DNA of 64,000 nucleotides from Puccinia triticina. Taxonomy: Eukaryota; Basidiomycota; Pucciniomycetes; Pucciniales; Pucciniaceae. The notes beneath the pieces were generated by a model that did not search any database, had not been told where the DNA came from, and was given only the letters and a program-made list of their open reading frames with translations. The DNA is taken from positions 1,860,001-1,924,000 of the forward strand of contig NC_070569.1 in NCBI RefSeq assembly GCF_026914185.1, read 5' to 3'. Positions 1 to 10,485 of this stretch are shown here, one piece after another. Each line of letters opens with the position of its first letter. Positions within the stretch are counted from its first letter, which is position 1. The position numbers and the translations under genes were made by a program.

Positions 1-190
1 GGGGGAGGAAATGTGACTGGTCATCGAGAGAATCAACCCTCTCAATGACCAGTCAGAGGTCATTGGGAGGCATCAAACCTCTCAATAACCGGTCAGATTG
101 GTCATCAAGAGGAATCAAACCTCTTGATGACCAGTCAGAGGTCATCAAGAGGATTCAAACCTCCTGATGACCAATCAAACCGGGCATCAA
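1..190. repeat. Hairpin minisatellite, about four degenerate units
   Basis: Four units of about 40-45 bp, each a stem-loop. The clearest has a perfect 13-bp stem, CCTCTTGATGACC (120-132) and its complement (140-152), with a 7-nt loop. Another uses CCTCTCAATGACC with a matching change in the opposite arm. The array runs off the left edge. A similar motif family occurs at 33215-33360 inside a CACTA-type element. Confidence 0.8.
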
Positions 191-746
191 GTGTGAGCCT
201 GAGCCTCTATAGTGGCTACAGGACACAAGAAAAATGGTGGACACTGGTTGTATTTCTTGGGATAAAGAACTACAAACAGTGAGTAAGAGAGAAAGAGAAA
301 GAAAGAGTAAAAAGAAAGAGAAATGTATGATCTGGAGGGGGTCTATCTACTCCTTATAGGAGGATCCTCAAAAGTCTACTTGAACCACCTGGAAAAGTGG
401 TAAGGACAGCTGTGCAAGACCAACAGGGGCTACAGCCTCCGCGCGCACCAAGGAGACGGTGGGGGGACACAGAATAGTAATACTAATCTGCTCTGATTTT
501 TAGACTGAGTCTAGGATTAACAGAGTAACCTTTGATCTTGAGCAGGGTTGATGTAAAAGCAATAAAGAGAAGCAATCAAGAGACACAGAGAAATCACTCT
601 GGATAATCAAGGTTCAAATGAAGAGTATACTTACTGTCAATAACCTAGGCGCCTGTGACGGTAGGTGTGCTGGGAGCGTGGTATCCTCTTGTGGGGTGAT
701 CCTGGGTTATCTACAGCGTGGTTCTGGGTGGTCTGAAGTCTGTGGA
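191..746. other. Unassigned interval
   Basis: No convincing coding region was found. There is an A/G-rich stretch (about 280-330) and a T-tract. The composition resembles LTR or leader sequence, but no termini or target-site duplication could be identified. Confidence 0.5.
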
Positions 747-1252
747 TGTGGTTTACCTCTTGTAAACCTGTAAACCTGTGGTTTACATCTTGTAAACCTG
801 TGGTTTACATCTTGTAAAACTGTGGTTTACATCTTGTAAACCTGTGGTTTACATCTTGTAAACCTGTGGTTTACATCTTGTAAACCTGTGGTTTACATCT
901 TGTAAACCTGTGGTTTACATCTTGTAAACCTGTGGTTTACATCTTGTAAACCTGTGGTTTACATCTTGTAAACCTGTGGTTTACATCTTGTAAACCTGTG
1001 GTTTACATCTTGTAAACCTGTGGTTTACATCTTGTAAACCTGTGGTTTACATCTTGTAAACCTGTGGTTTAAATATTGTAAACTCACGGTTTGCATCATG
1101 TGAGCTTGTGGTTGACATCTCGCAAACTTGTGGTTTACATCTTGTAATCTTGTAAATTTACAAGGTGTAAGCCACAGTTTACAAAGTTTAAACCACATTT
1201 TACAAGGTTTAGACCACAGTTTACAAGGTGTAAACCACATTTTTACAAGATA
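747..1252. repeat. 22-bp palindromic tandem array, left part
   Basis: About 23 head-to-tail copies of a 22-bp unit. Each holds a perfect 7-bp stem, GTTTACA and TGTAAAC, around a 3-nt loop TCT, plus a CTGTG spacer. The last copies degenerate and switch to the complementary reading. The array stops abruptly at 1252 and resumes in phase at 6843, so both parts are one array split by a Helitron. Confidence 0.95.
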
Positions 1253-1279
1253 CTAGACTTTCAAGGCGGCTGCGCCGCC
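1253..1279 (-). other. Helitron 3' terminus: hairpin plus CTAG
   Basis: Read on the minus strand: GGCGGC (1279-1274), loop GCA, GCCGCC (1270-1265), an 8-nt spacer, then terminal CTAG (1256-1253) followed by host T. The plus-oriented Helitron at 59467 has the same 6-bp stem with loop GTA, a 7-nt spacer and CTAG. Confidence 0.88.
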
Positions 1280-1596
1280 GCTCGTCACAGACCATGGTGA
1301 ATTGCAAGTTGAATTGAAACTTTTCTTCCAAGTTCCCTCATAGCTACTTAAAAATAGTCCGCAAGGAGTAATATATATCACACTTTGGAAAAATAAGAAA
1401 AGGTAAAAGTTTAAGAATATAGGAAGACGTCAAGAAAATGATAAATTGTTCCATCTGTCAACTAAGGGAGTGAGAAGAAAACAAAATGGGATTCTTTTTT
1501 TCATAGAGGGATATGTGAGATGGATGGACAAGCAGAAGGGTACCCATTTGGGACAAAAACACCAGATATCACCTGAAAAACTGCTGAATTAGCTAT

Positions 1597-1796
1597 CATT
1601 GCCTTGGCTTAGAAGCCATTGCCTTGGCTTAGGAGCCATTGCCTTGGATTAGGAGCCATTGCCTTGGCTTAGGAGCCATTGCCTTGGCTTAGGAGCCATT
1701 GCCTTGGCTTAGGAGCCATTGCCTTGGCTTAGGAGCCATTGCCTTGGCTTAGGAGCCATTGCCTTGGCTTAGGAGCCATTGCCTTGGCTTAGGAGC
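1597..1796. repeat. 20-bp tandem array, 10 units
   Basis: Ten nearly identical 20-bp units containing GCCATTGCCTTGGCTTAGG. Each unit has two overlapping dyads, AGCCA...TGGCT and TGGCT-TAGG-AGCCA. It lies in the 3' third of the Helitron, downstream of the cargo reading frame at 1998-2512. Confidence 0.95.
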
Positions 1797-1997
1797 AAGA
1801 AATGCACACCTTCATTATCAATCTAGCTGTGTTTGAGTCAAACCCCTCCAACAACCCTTTGAGTTGCACCCTCACTCCTGCATATAAATTATCTGATACA
1901 TGAGGGCGCATCTCACAATTTTTGATTATGTATGTAACATAAAATTTGCGGATGAGTAAAGCCTGAGATTACGGTTGTGTCGTTGTTGAGTTCAAAC

Positions 1998-2512
1998 TCA
2001 AAACAAGGTATAGTTTGAGGAATTAAACTTGAGTTGGTTATCCTCTCCCACGTGTGGGCTTGGTATCTTGGACTTTTCAACAATTACACCAAGTTTGACA
2101 ATCCCAGTTTGATTGGTAAAATCAAGGGTGAGGTCAGATTCCTTACCAATGCACATTATTGAGTCCTGTGTATATGTGATAGTTGGAGTACTGCCATTGT
2201 TAAGGAAAATCATTTGCCCTCCAGTCAGAGAATACAGAATGCCCTCCTCAAGGGCGTTTTTGATTGCCGTATTTGCCATGAGTTTGACTTTGAAATCTAT
2301 TTCCTTCTTGCCTGCGACTCCGGAAAATTGGAAGAAAGTGCCAGTAGTCACCAAGCCGTATTGGTTGCCGCGGAATACATCAAGTTCGGAATAACAAAAA
2401 GGCGTAAGCATCACAATAGACCAACAGTTTTGAGAAATATGTATACATCAGCTGTGGCTTCAAAGTGTCCAGAGACAATGTTTGGATGGTTTGATGGTCT
2501 TGGAGTTGACAT
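1998..2512 (-). pseudogene. Uncharacterised Helitron cargo gene, frameshifted
   Basis: A likely start at 2512 (AACAATGTC context) opens a frame (MSTPRPSNHPNIVSG...) that stops at 2411. A second frame takes over at once and runs to 1998, ending ...FNSSNYTLF. The joint needs a frameshift and shows no GT-AG intron. The C-terminal part, with alternating hydrophobic residues and Gly turns, looks like a beta-rich domain. I do not recognise the family. It is co-oriented with the enclosing Helitron, as expected for captured cargo. An alternative is a longer frame starting at 2704 whose N-terminus is really untranslated leader. Confidence 0.5.
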
Positions 2513-2761
2513 TGTTGAAAATTCAAGAAGGAATTTGGAAAAGTGGTACTGATTCTTACATGGAGGTTTTATGAAGATGTTTAAATTTATTTGTGGGTCA
2601 ACAGGATCAACTCGGTGTGAGAGAAAAGTCAAGCGCGGAAAGTTCTTATTTATAGAAAACGTGGAAGAAAAATTGATAGTGTACAGTGCAGGCAAAAAAC
2701 CCATTCATCAGATCACTCAAGAACCTGGAAACCTTATTTTTTCCATATGGTGGGACTTCAG

Positions 2762-3068
2762 ACCACCCATTGAGCCTAACAACCGCGAAGGTTGAAGTCA
2801 CTCTTCTGAAGGGTCAAGCTGAGAATAAAAACCTTTGGCGAAAGGGCGCGGTAAGCAGCGCAGGCGAATAACCCATTCAATGAATCACTCATGAAACTGT
2901 CCACTTTTTTTCTCAAGGGTGCGTTGAGAAGAAGACCCTTTGTCAAAATGTTGTGACAAGAGACCACCCATTGAGCCAAGGAACCGCAAAAATTGAAGCC
3001 ACTCTTCCGAAGGGTTGAGCTGAGAAGAAACCCCTTTTACAAAAGGGCGCGGTAAAAGACGAGGGGTG
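2762..3068. repeat. Imperfect tandem duplication, about 201-bp period
   Basis: The stretch starting 'gaccacccattgagcc' at about 2762 recurs at about 2963, and both copies run on to 'aagggcgcggtaa'. The duplication lies upstream (minus sense) of the cargo gene and could have been promoter or leader sequence. Confidence 0.7.
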
Positions 3069-3373
3069 AGATTCCAAACCCTTGTCCCTGAATCCTGAAT
3101 GACAGTATCATCTTCCAAATTCTCCTGTGATTCTGTTAATCAAATGAGGCGGAAAATAGGAATGGTCGAGTGAACGTGGATACACGATGTGGTAGTCAGA
3201 ACTGGTCCTACCATGACAAAATGTCCGGTGGAGCCTTTTTCAGCTGGCTACTATGGCAGAGCCACCGTGACAAATAAAAATATAAAAAGTAGTTTTACAT
3301 ATGAAAGAGACATTATTACTCTTACATATGTAAAACTATGCAAAAACATTAAATACATATATAAATAATTAAC

Positions 3374-4117
3374 GGACTTACTTTGCGCACTGCGAAAAAC
3401 ACTTCGCGCACTGCACAGTGCGCGGATTCCCAAACACTTCGCGCACTGCGGGTAAACTACGCAACTTTTTGGAGATTTTTCTTGACAAATCAATAGACAG
3501 GCTTCTCATTGGACTCTCTGAATTTTTTGGAAGTTTTTCAAAGCACTCTTCTATGTTTAAAAAAATCATTAAAAACCAGAAGAAATGTAGGATTTGGGCG
3601 CCTAAGAAACAAGGTTCCCATAGCCCAAAAAATTCAAATAATTTTTTGAGTAATGAAACATGTAAGAGCAGCTACTTCAAAGCTTTTTCAGCCACTTCGT
3701 GCAAGCATACAGGTCTGAAAAATGAGGATAATTTGGATGCAATGTGCTAATATGTGGTCAAGTTTCTTATTTTTCAGACCTGTATGCTTGCACACAGTGG
3801 CTGAAATTTTTTGAAGTAGCTGTTCTTACATGTTACATTACTCAAAAAATGATTCAGAATTTTTGGTCTATGGGAACCTTGTTTTTTAGGCGCCCAAATC
3901 CTACATTTCTTCTGGTTTTTAATGATTCTTTTAAACATAGAAGAATGCTTTGAAAAACTTCCAAAAAATTCAGAGAGTCCAATGAGAAGCCTGTCTATTG
4001 ATTTGTCAAGAAAAATCTCCAAAAATTTGCGTAGTTTACCCGCAGTGCGCGAAGTGTTTGGGAATCCGCGCACTGTGCAGTGCGCGAAGTGTTTTTTGCA
4101 GTGCGCGAAGTAAGTCC
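3374..4117. mobile_element. Fold-back (palindromic) element
   Basis: Two arms of about 365 bp (3374-3740 and 3745-4117) are near-perfect reverse complements with almost no loop, so both strands read the same. The ends begin GGACTTACTT, followed by short repeats of GCGCACTGC. It lies inside the solo LTR. No convincing target-site duplication was found. The length and structure suit a fold-back/MITE-like non-autonomous element. Confidence 0.85.
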
Positions 4118-4960
4118 AAATTATTATCCCTTCCTTGTGTAAACTAATTTCAAAGTTTGCGCAAGTTCATCACGCCCCGCGTGGATGCACTTGTATGCAC
4201 ATATACATATAAGTACATATACTTACCCCCATTTTCAGTGACGTAACTGAGGTGTTGTGTATAGTTTAAAAGATGGCTTTGTTTGTTGCGTGGCGCACCC
4301 AAGCCCGCGTGCTCTGTTGCCTAGAGCTCAAGCCCGCGCTCCTAGTGTACATATATGCATAATGCATAAACTAGCACGCAACCAAAGTGCTCAGCTTACC
4401 AGTAAGTAAGAATGGGCTAGAATACGCCCCAATAGCAATATTACATGTGTTATATGTCTTGTACACATGTAATTAATCACCAAACAAGATTTAATTACCA
4501 CGTCATTCAATATCAAAACATTCTAGATGGAAAAAGGCTCTTGCAACATGCACAGGTGACACTAGAAAGCGCCCCAGCTTCTCCCAAGCCTCACTACGTG
4601 TAAATTACAACTGTAGTAAATATGTAGAAGGGGTCAAATGAACTGGAGCACTTAATAAGCGCCTCCAGAACATGTATGAAGCACTGCTTTCACGTGTACA
4701 AGTACACAGAAGCCAGTTCTAGTACCTTCTGTGGCACATTTCCACGGAAATGAGCGTCACAGAACCCCCAAACCAGCCCCCATGACGTGTAAGGCATGTG
4801 TAAAAACACGCAGAACCTCTGTAAAAGGCTCTTGGCAACCCTTGTATCCAAGCCCCAATGTTCCACGACCTACAGCGCCTTCTAGCGCAACCAAATTGCC
4901 TCAGAATGCGCCCACAAGTGTCCCCCTGTCCCCTGGGTGCCCCTGGAGGCCTGCCTAGGC

Positions 4961-4969
4961 TATAAAAAG
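4961..4969 (+). promoter_or_regulatory. TATA box of solo LTR
   Basis: TATAAAAAG lies about 580 bp before the 3' end of the LTR, in the position expected for the U3 promoter. The other family members have similarly placed TATA motifs (about 18397 and 41375). Confidence 0.55.
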
Positions 4970-5545
4970 GGCCCTTTCTCCGCCCAAAAGTAGATTCCCC
5001 AGCTTTACATTACCTACTAGAATTTTACCCGCCTTCAACAGCCTCCTTAGCCTGTGATTTGCCAGGTAAAATACCTACTTTTGTGATTTTTAGCCCCAAT
5101 TTCCGCCCTGAAGCTGTCCAGTAACCACCCTGCCCTCAATATTACCTCTTCTGAGCGCCTCCAACTGCCCAACTTCACGCCTGAAGAACCTCAAGTGCCC
5201 CTAGGGTCTTATACTAGTAAGTTTAAGCCCCTTCTCTTGAGATTCTCCGCTATTTCTTTCTGGGATTTGAAACACCCCTGTTTACAGGCCCCAGTTCTTC
5301 ATTCTAGAGGGATTAAATACCCCTGATTTATCAGGCCCCTCTTAAAATTAATTATATTCATTTTATTACGTCAAATTGGCCCAAATTGGCCCAAATTGCC
5401 TTATTCTTACGCCATAATTCCCAACAATTACGTTGGAATTAACCCTGATAGCCTTGTCTTAGAGTTTTATAACTCTAATCTTTTGCTTTGCACCACGTGT
5501 AGCTAGAAGGATAATATCCTTGGCATCACGTAGGCTGACAGCCTT

Positions 5546-6231
5546 CTTCTACGCAAGATAATCCCAAGTAGTCAAGGGAAACTCCGAACTCCGCGTAATA
5601 AAAGCATCAAGATAGCTCCGCAGGCTTAAAGTAACCATAAAGTAATCATAATAATAAAGGTCCATCTAAAACGGTAAAGTAACGCTCCTGAACAACTCCG
5701 CTCAACGTTCCGTAAAGAATAAGATAACCGTAATAAAAAAACTCCTCCGCAATCAAAAATCCGCCCAGTAAAGTAAAGTAAGAATCCGCCATCCCATAAT
5801 AATAAAAATCCCCTCCAAGGTCCGTGAGGGAAAGATTCCCCCTCCCCCTCCCATATCAACAACTCTCCATCGCTCCTCCGCCGCCTCTGACCGCACGCTC
5901 CGCGCCCAGCCTATGCGCTCCGCCTCCGCCGCCCAAACCGCCTGCAGAGCCCTCATGCCCCGCCGCAGCCGCGCGCCCGAACCTTACCAGACACTTTGGC
6001 GCCCCGCACCAAACGGCCACCACAACGAGGCGCAAGGGATAGGAAAGTGTTCCACAAGGAAGACCTTAGACGAGTAAGGGTCGCCCTTGTAGGGAAATTT
6101 GATTTCGAATGCGGGTTTGTATGAATTTAAACCGGAAAAAGAAACATCACAAGGTAAGTACTGACAATTCCAAGGAAAAGACAATGAAACAACCAAAAAT
6201 TTCGCGCTGAATAATCCATTGAGTTGGAAGG
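5546..6231 (-). other. Helitron interior, GC-rich, possible cargo leader
   Basis: A/T-rich at the left, then a C-rich stretch (about 5830-6020) that reads Pro-rich on plus and Gly/Arg-rich on minus. No frame is convincing. It lies between the solo LTR and the repeat-bearing minus-strand frame at 6232-6801. Confidence 0.4.
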
Positions 6232-6520
6232 AGGCTGTGCCTGGGTTGAGGGCAAAACATCTTGATGATTGTGAGTTGTAACCAAAGAGGGAGTGGCGTG
6301 GAAGGGGTGTGCCGGGTTCAAGGGGAAAACGTCTCAGTAATTGTCATCCGTGCCCAAGGAGGGGGCGCGTGTCGGGAAGTTTCCGGTTTGGTAATTATGA
6401 ACAAACAGGGAATGGCGTGCAAGGGATGTGCCCGGGTCAAGGGCAAAACGTCTCAAATCATTGTAATCCGTGCCCAACGAGGGGGCCGCGTGACTTGGGA
6501 ATGTTCCAGTTCTGTAGGGA
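6232..6520. repeat. Three imperfect repeats, 72-120 bp
   Basis: Copies begin near 6232, 6304 and 6424, each with 'gtgcc(c)gggt.caaggg.aaaacgtct' followed by 'gtgcccaa.gaggg'. They encode the repeated peptide on the minus strand. Confidence 0.75.
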
Positions 6521-6587
6521 GTTGAGTATGAGTGTGTAAAGTTGTTCGGAGGGTACGCTGAGGATGAAAAAAACAAATTACAAAAGA

Positions 6588-6597
6588 ATATATAAGG
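6588..6597 (-). promoter_or_regulatory. TATA box near Helitron 5' end
   Basis: Minus strand CCTTATATATTC, about 250 bp inside the Helitron 5' end. The other Helitron has CCTTATATAC about 295 bp inside its 5' end. Confidence 0.45.
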
Positions 6598-6842
6598 CTG
6601 TTTGCCATGCAGGTCACATGTTTCCCTTGTGGCTCCGGATCTTGGCTTTATTATGCTGCCGGAGCCGCCTGTTACAATGGGGGCTTCTGACTGGTTAGCG
6701 GGACTCGCTCCAGTCTTACGGATAATTCCAAAATAACAGGTGGCTTGAAAACCTTTATTACACCAAACTGTTAGAAAGGGAAAAGAACCGGGTGAACCCA
6801 TGATAAAAATTTCCGTAAATCACTGTTTTATTGAAACTTAGA

Positions 6843-7514
6843 TAAACCACAAGTTTACAAGATATAAACCACAGGTTTATAAGATGTAAACCACAGGTTT
6901 ATAAGATGTAAACCACTGGTTTACAAGATTTAAACCACAGGTTTACAAGATGTAAACCACAGCTTTATAAGATGTAAACCACAGGTTTACAAGATGTAAA
7001 CCACAGGTTTACAAGATGTAAACCACAGGTTTATAAAGATGTAAACCACAGGTTTACAAGATGTAAACCACAGGTTCATAAAGATGTAAACCACAGGTTT
7101 ACAAGATGTAAACCACAGGTTTATAAGATGTAAACCACAGGTTTATAAGATGTAAACCACAGGTTTACAAGATGTAAACCACAGGTTTAAAAGATGTAAA
7201 CCACAGTTTGCAAGGTGTCAATCATAGTTTAAAAGGTGTAAACCACAGTTTACAAGGTGTAAACCACAGTTTACAAGGTGTAAACCACAGTTTACAAGGT
7301 GTAAACCACAGTTTACAAGGTGTAAACCACAGTTTATAAGGTGTAAACCACAGTTTACAAGGTGTAAACCACAGTTTACAAGGTGTAAACCACAGTTTAC
7401 AAGGTGTAAACCACAGTTTACAAGGTGTAAACCACAGTTTATAAGGTGTAAACCACAGTTTACAAGGTGTAAACCACAGTTTACAAGGTGTAAACCACAG
7501 TTTACACAGTGTAA
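6843..7514. repeat. 22/21-bp palindromic tandem array, right part
   Basis: This continues the array of 747-1252 in complementary notation. Up to about 7200 the unit is 22 bp (loop AGA, spacer CACAG). From about 7200 to 7510 it is 21 bp (loop AGG, spacer CACA). The 7-bp stem GTTTACA/TGTAAAC is kept in both forms while loop and spacer change. Confidence 0.95.
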
Positions 7515-8190
7515 ACCACTGATTACAAAATATAAATGTATTAGAACGGCTTGCCTCATCTTGTCTTGGGGAAGGGGTCCTGCATACTATAGGAACAAGG
7601 GTCAGAGTTGTTAGGCATGACTCACATTGTCGTAAAAGTCTATTAGCTTGTCTTGCATCAGCATCGCCCAAACATCCAACTAATCATGGTTGAGAGGGGA
7701 TTAGATCAACCACATTAACAAAAGAGGGCAGTGCAGAAAGGAAAATAACTTACAATAGAAAACTGTCCAAAAATGGGAAAAAGAGATTCAGGAATGTAGC
7801 TAGATTTTCTAGGATTTGAAGAGTTTGATATCCCCACACGAATAGCGAAAGCCAAGGCAAGGAAAAAAGAAGCGGCAAAGAGGGTGTACATGGAAATAGT
7901 TCAGAGCAAAGGATTCCTTCCAAGGAAGACGCAACTGGCTGCCAATCCGGCAAAGACCAGACAGAAGAGCATCAAACTAAGATGGTCGGGATAAAATCAC
8001 CCAATCAATGCAGGGGACAAAGGAATCAGCTAGCCGGGGGGAAAACCTCTTGGCGAGCTGGATACCCGGAACCAGCTCAACGCGAGGAAATTATCCCGGC
8101 GAGCTGGATACAGGTATCCGGCTTGCCGCGAGGAAATCATCTCGCTGTAACCAGCTCACTCCAGCTAGCCGGGAGAGTTTCCTCTTGGCA
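7515..8190. other. Unassigned interval
   Basis: No supported gene. From about 8030 the sequence contains scattered 'gagctgga/t' motifs that lead into the 35-bp repeat. Confidence 0.5.
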
Positions 8191-8471
8191 AACTGGCAGC
8201 TATCTGGGAGGAAGCCCTCTCGGCGAGCTGGCAGCTATCCGGGAGGAAGCCCTCTTGGCGAGCTGGCAGCTATCCGGGAGGAAGCCCTCTCGGCGAGCTG
8301 GCAGCTATCCGGGAGGAAGCCCTCTCGGAGCTGGCAGCTATCCGTGAGGAAGCCCTCTTGGCGAGCTGGCAGCTATCCGGGAGGAAGCCCTCTCGGCGAG
8401 CTGGCAGCTATCCGGGAGGAAGCCCTCTCGGCGAGCTGGATACCCGTAACAAGCTCGCCGAGAGGGCTTCC
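8191..8471. repeat. 35-bp tandem array ending in a 20-bp inverted repeat
   Basis: About seven units of a 35-bp sequence with the core GAGCTGGCAGCTATCCGGG. At the right end the last 20 bp (8418-8437) are repeated exactly in inverted orientation (8452-8471) after 14 nt, making a long hairpin. The array is open in all plus frames, so its reading frames are artefacts. Confidence 0.9.
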
Positions 8472-8510
8472 ACCAGCTGCCAGCTTGGCGGCTTGGGCAA
8501 CGCGGGGTTG

Positions 8511-8960
8511 ATTAACTCGTCGGACATCTCTGGTCCGACGAGTTGAACCTGTTGAGTTGAGATGTCCGACAAGTCAAACTTGTCGGACTCACACCCGTCG
8601 GACAAGCTAGTCCAACCGGTGAACCTGTTGGACAGGTCTGTCCGACTGGGTAACTTGTCGGACATACAGGTCCGACCAGTGGGAGCTGGTCGGACAGACA
8701 TGTCCAAAATCTCCTCGGACGATGTGGTCCGACCAGCCAGTCCGAGGGAAGCTCGGGCTGCGCTGTCCGACTGCAGAGCGGTCAAACAAGCCCGATGGGT
8801 GGTCGGGCCAAGCTGCCCGAGGACCCGTTGAGCAGAAATGTCCGACTTCTGCTTGAATGGGTTGATCCGACGGGTGGGCTCGACCACCCTTCGGACGGCC
8901 ATGTCCAACAACTGGTTGGACATGCCCGTCCGAGCTCTTGCCGGACAAGCATGTCCGAGG
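8511..8960. repeat. Array of GTCCGAC hairpins with covarying stems
   Basis: Successive perfect or near-perfect hairpins share a GTCCGAC core. 8514-8544 has a 12-bp stem with 7-nt loop; 8564-8588 an 11-bp stem with 3-nt loop CAA; 8670-8695 a 10-bp stem with 6-nt loop. Outside the core the arms differ (CGAGTT, AAGT, CAG), yet each matches its partner. No fixed repeat period. Confidence 0.85.
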
Positions 8961-8984
8961 GGATAATTCATGCAGTGTGGCTCC

Positions 8985-9500
8985 AACAAAACTGTCCGAC
9001 TCCCTGAAGAAAAACTAGCAAAAAACATCAGGCAAGTCCAACACTTCCTGGAGATTGGCGCAAGTTTCTCATACAACAAGGTAGAAGTCATTGCAGGACG
9101 CCTCAACCACGTGTCGTACATTCTACCACAACTCAGGTGCTTCCTGTGTGGAATCTATCAATGGCTAATGGAGTGGGTCCATAAGAGGCGGCCAATTTTG
9201 AAAGGCTCCAAGGAGGACCTCCATGAGTGGCTGACAACTCTCAAGAAATTCGCTCCCACCAGACTGATCCTGCGCCAAGAACCCACCGAAATAGGATGGA
9301 TAGACAACACCTCGACTAGCTACTGAATTGGGGTAATAGTAGGGAAACGCTGGGCACAATTCCGGTTGAGATCAATGGACGCTCTTGACCAGGGGATTGA
9401 AGGGGACAAAGAAGAGGAAAAAATTGCCCGACTAGAGACAGTCGCGGTTAGATTAGGCCTCCTGATGCTTCTGAAACTTGGCGCAAGAGGAGGGAAAACC
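8985..9500 (+). pseudogene. DIRS/tyrosine-recombinase-type retroelement: RT C-terminus and start of RNase H
   Basis: Frame beginning around LPEEKLAKNIRQ and running through 'VIAGRLNHVSYILPQLR' to 'TSTSY', a stop at about 9325, then the same frame to 'ARGGKT'. The order (RT thumb/connection helices, then the first RNase H strand) matches DIRS-like and related elements. The frame resumes at 10208 after removal of a solo LTR. I see no upstream RT palm and no tyrosine recombinase, so the element is truncated. Assignment to DIRS rather than another RT-RNase H clade is from memory of similar proteins. Confidence 0.5.
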
Positions 9501-10207
9501 TGTTGACATTCGTGTGACATCCCTCTAGGACTCTAGCGGTCTCACTTCTCCTGATGACCTCATCAAGACGCTCGCACCTCAATGACATCATTTTCAATGC
9601 TCAGATCCCTCAAATCTCTCCCAGCAAGATTCTCCGCTGGAACCTCTCCATCCATATATAAACTCTTCCTTCCATTGTCTTTGTTTCCTTCCCTCGGGGA
9701 ACCTGCAGTATCACATTCTGCCTATCATTATAAAAGCTTATCTTTTCTTATCTAAGCTGTTCCTCCACTCTCGACATCATCATTGGTCAACACCATCATC
9801 ATCAACCTACTTTCTACATTATCATATCATAGTATCTCCTGTGCGCTCAAGTCCTCTTTGCTCAATTCCTTCGTCAAGACCCTTAGACTTGCATCCGGAT
9901 CATTGATTACTCTCAGTTCTTGGTTTTCCCTTCTTTCCAACAAATCCGCCGATCTTCTTTGCCAATCTCCATTTGCACTCATACGACTTGTAGGTTCTTA
10001 ACGGCTCATTGGACTCATCCCGGTCAACATCATTGACTCTTTCTTTTTTTTCCCAGTTGTTTGTCCTCCTGTGTCCTGTGTCCTTGTTCTTATTGTGTCC
10101 CCTTTGCCTTTAGGTACATTTTCTATTTTTATATTTTTATTTCATCACATGTATTCCCTTGTCAGAATTGCTTACCAGAAATACATGCTTTAGTTTGTTG
10201 ATTAACA
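9501..10207 (+). mobile_element. Solo LTR with AAACC duplication
   Basis: Begins TGTTGACATTCG and ends TTGATTAACA. It is flanked by AAACC at 9496-9500 and 10208-10212. Removing it with one copy of the duplication joins GGKT to FIVWTDNTTT in frame in the host element. A TATA motif (TATATAAAC) occurs near 9655. The TGTTG start suggests a Ty1/copia LTR. Confidence 0.88.
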
Positions 10208-10485
10208 AAACCTTCATTGTGTGGACAGACAACACCACGACAGAGGGCGCAATCCTCAAACGGAAATCAAAGGACCACCTCGTCAACAACGAGTGGAAGA
10301 AGATCCAGAAGATCTTGATTGAACATCAGATCAACCTGGTAGCAAATCGGGTGGTCTCCGCCAAAAATCGGGCGGACACGTTATCTAGGGGAGTGCGGCA
10401 AGGCCACCAAAACAGGGACCAATTGCGGATTGAAGTCTCAAGGGACCTGGAAGAGCTAATCACACAGGTCACCGAGACGGATTAG
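10208..10485 (+). pseudogene. DIRS-like retroelement: RNase H C-terminal part
   Basis: Continues the frame interrupted at 9500. It contains FIVWTDNTTT (an RNase H active-site Asp region), 'NEWKKIQKIL', and a late 'NRADTLSRG' motif carrying the last acidic residue, then stops at 10485. These motifs are typical of the RNase H that follows the RT in basidiomycete DIRS/Ngaro-like elements. Nothing recognisable follows. Confidence 0.6.

Larger units (their letters stand above)
3238..5540 (+). mobile_element. Solo LTR, TGTCAGCC...GGCTGACA family, containing a fold-back insertion
   Basis: It is flanked by a 5-bp duplication GCCTT (3233-3237 and 5541-5545). The right end is GGCTGACA. The left end reads TTTCAGCTGGCTAC, a decayed form of the family start TGTCAGCCGGCTAC at 40857. 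A TATA box (4961) and a two-stem structure just before the 3' end (ACGTG/CACGT outer at 5495-5531, AAGGATA/TATCCTT inner) match the family. About 744 bp of its length is the fold-back element. Only one LTR remains, so internal recombination is likely. Confidence 0.82.
6127..6801 (-). pseudogene. Possible 5' exon of Helitron cargo with peptide repeats
   Basis: Minus-strand reading from 6801 carries an imperfect repeat whose core is PSLGTD. It recurs three times (the third as PSLVTT) with RFALDPG-like linkers and is interrupted by one stop (at about 6334). A TATA motif at 6588-6597 (minus) lies inside this stretch, so translation more likely begins below 6580. The sense matches the Helitron. 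Function unknown. Confidence 0.35.
1253..6842 (-). mobile_element. Helitron (non-autonomous), minus orientation, 5.6 kb with nested insertions
   Basis: On the minus strand the element starts with TC (6842) and ends with CTAG (1253-1256). A GC hairpin lies 8 nt before that end. It sits exactly between A (1252) and T (6843) of the 22-bp array; removing it restores an array unit with no duplication. That is the Helitron signature: A/T target, 5'-TC, 3' hairpin plus CTRR, no target-site duplication. The hairpin and tail closely match the Helitron at 59467-62358. No Rep/helicase coding region is visible, so it would need trans mobilisation. Without the solo LTR it is about 3.3 kb. Confidence 0.88.

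Noticed and set aside
755..1252. Forkhead transcription-factor site cluster (GTAAAC core)
   Set aside because: The bases after the core give GTAAACC rather than the usual GTAAACA; more simply explained by the palindromic repeat.
747..7514. CRISPR array
   Set aside because: Units are strictly head to tail without unique spacers, in a eukaryotic transposon context with no cas genes.
7982..9121. Frames of 110-240 codons over the 35-bp and GTCCGAC repeats
   Set aside because: Repeat-driven, overlapping on both strands, no recognisable domain apart from the RT segment after 8985.
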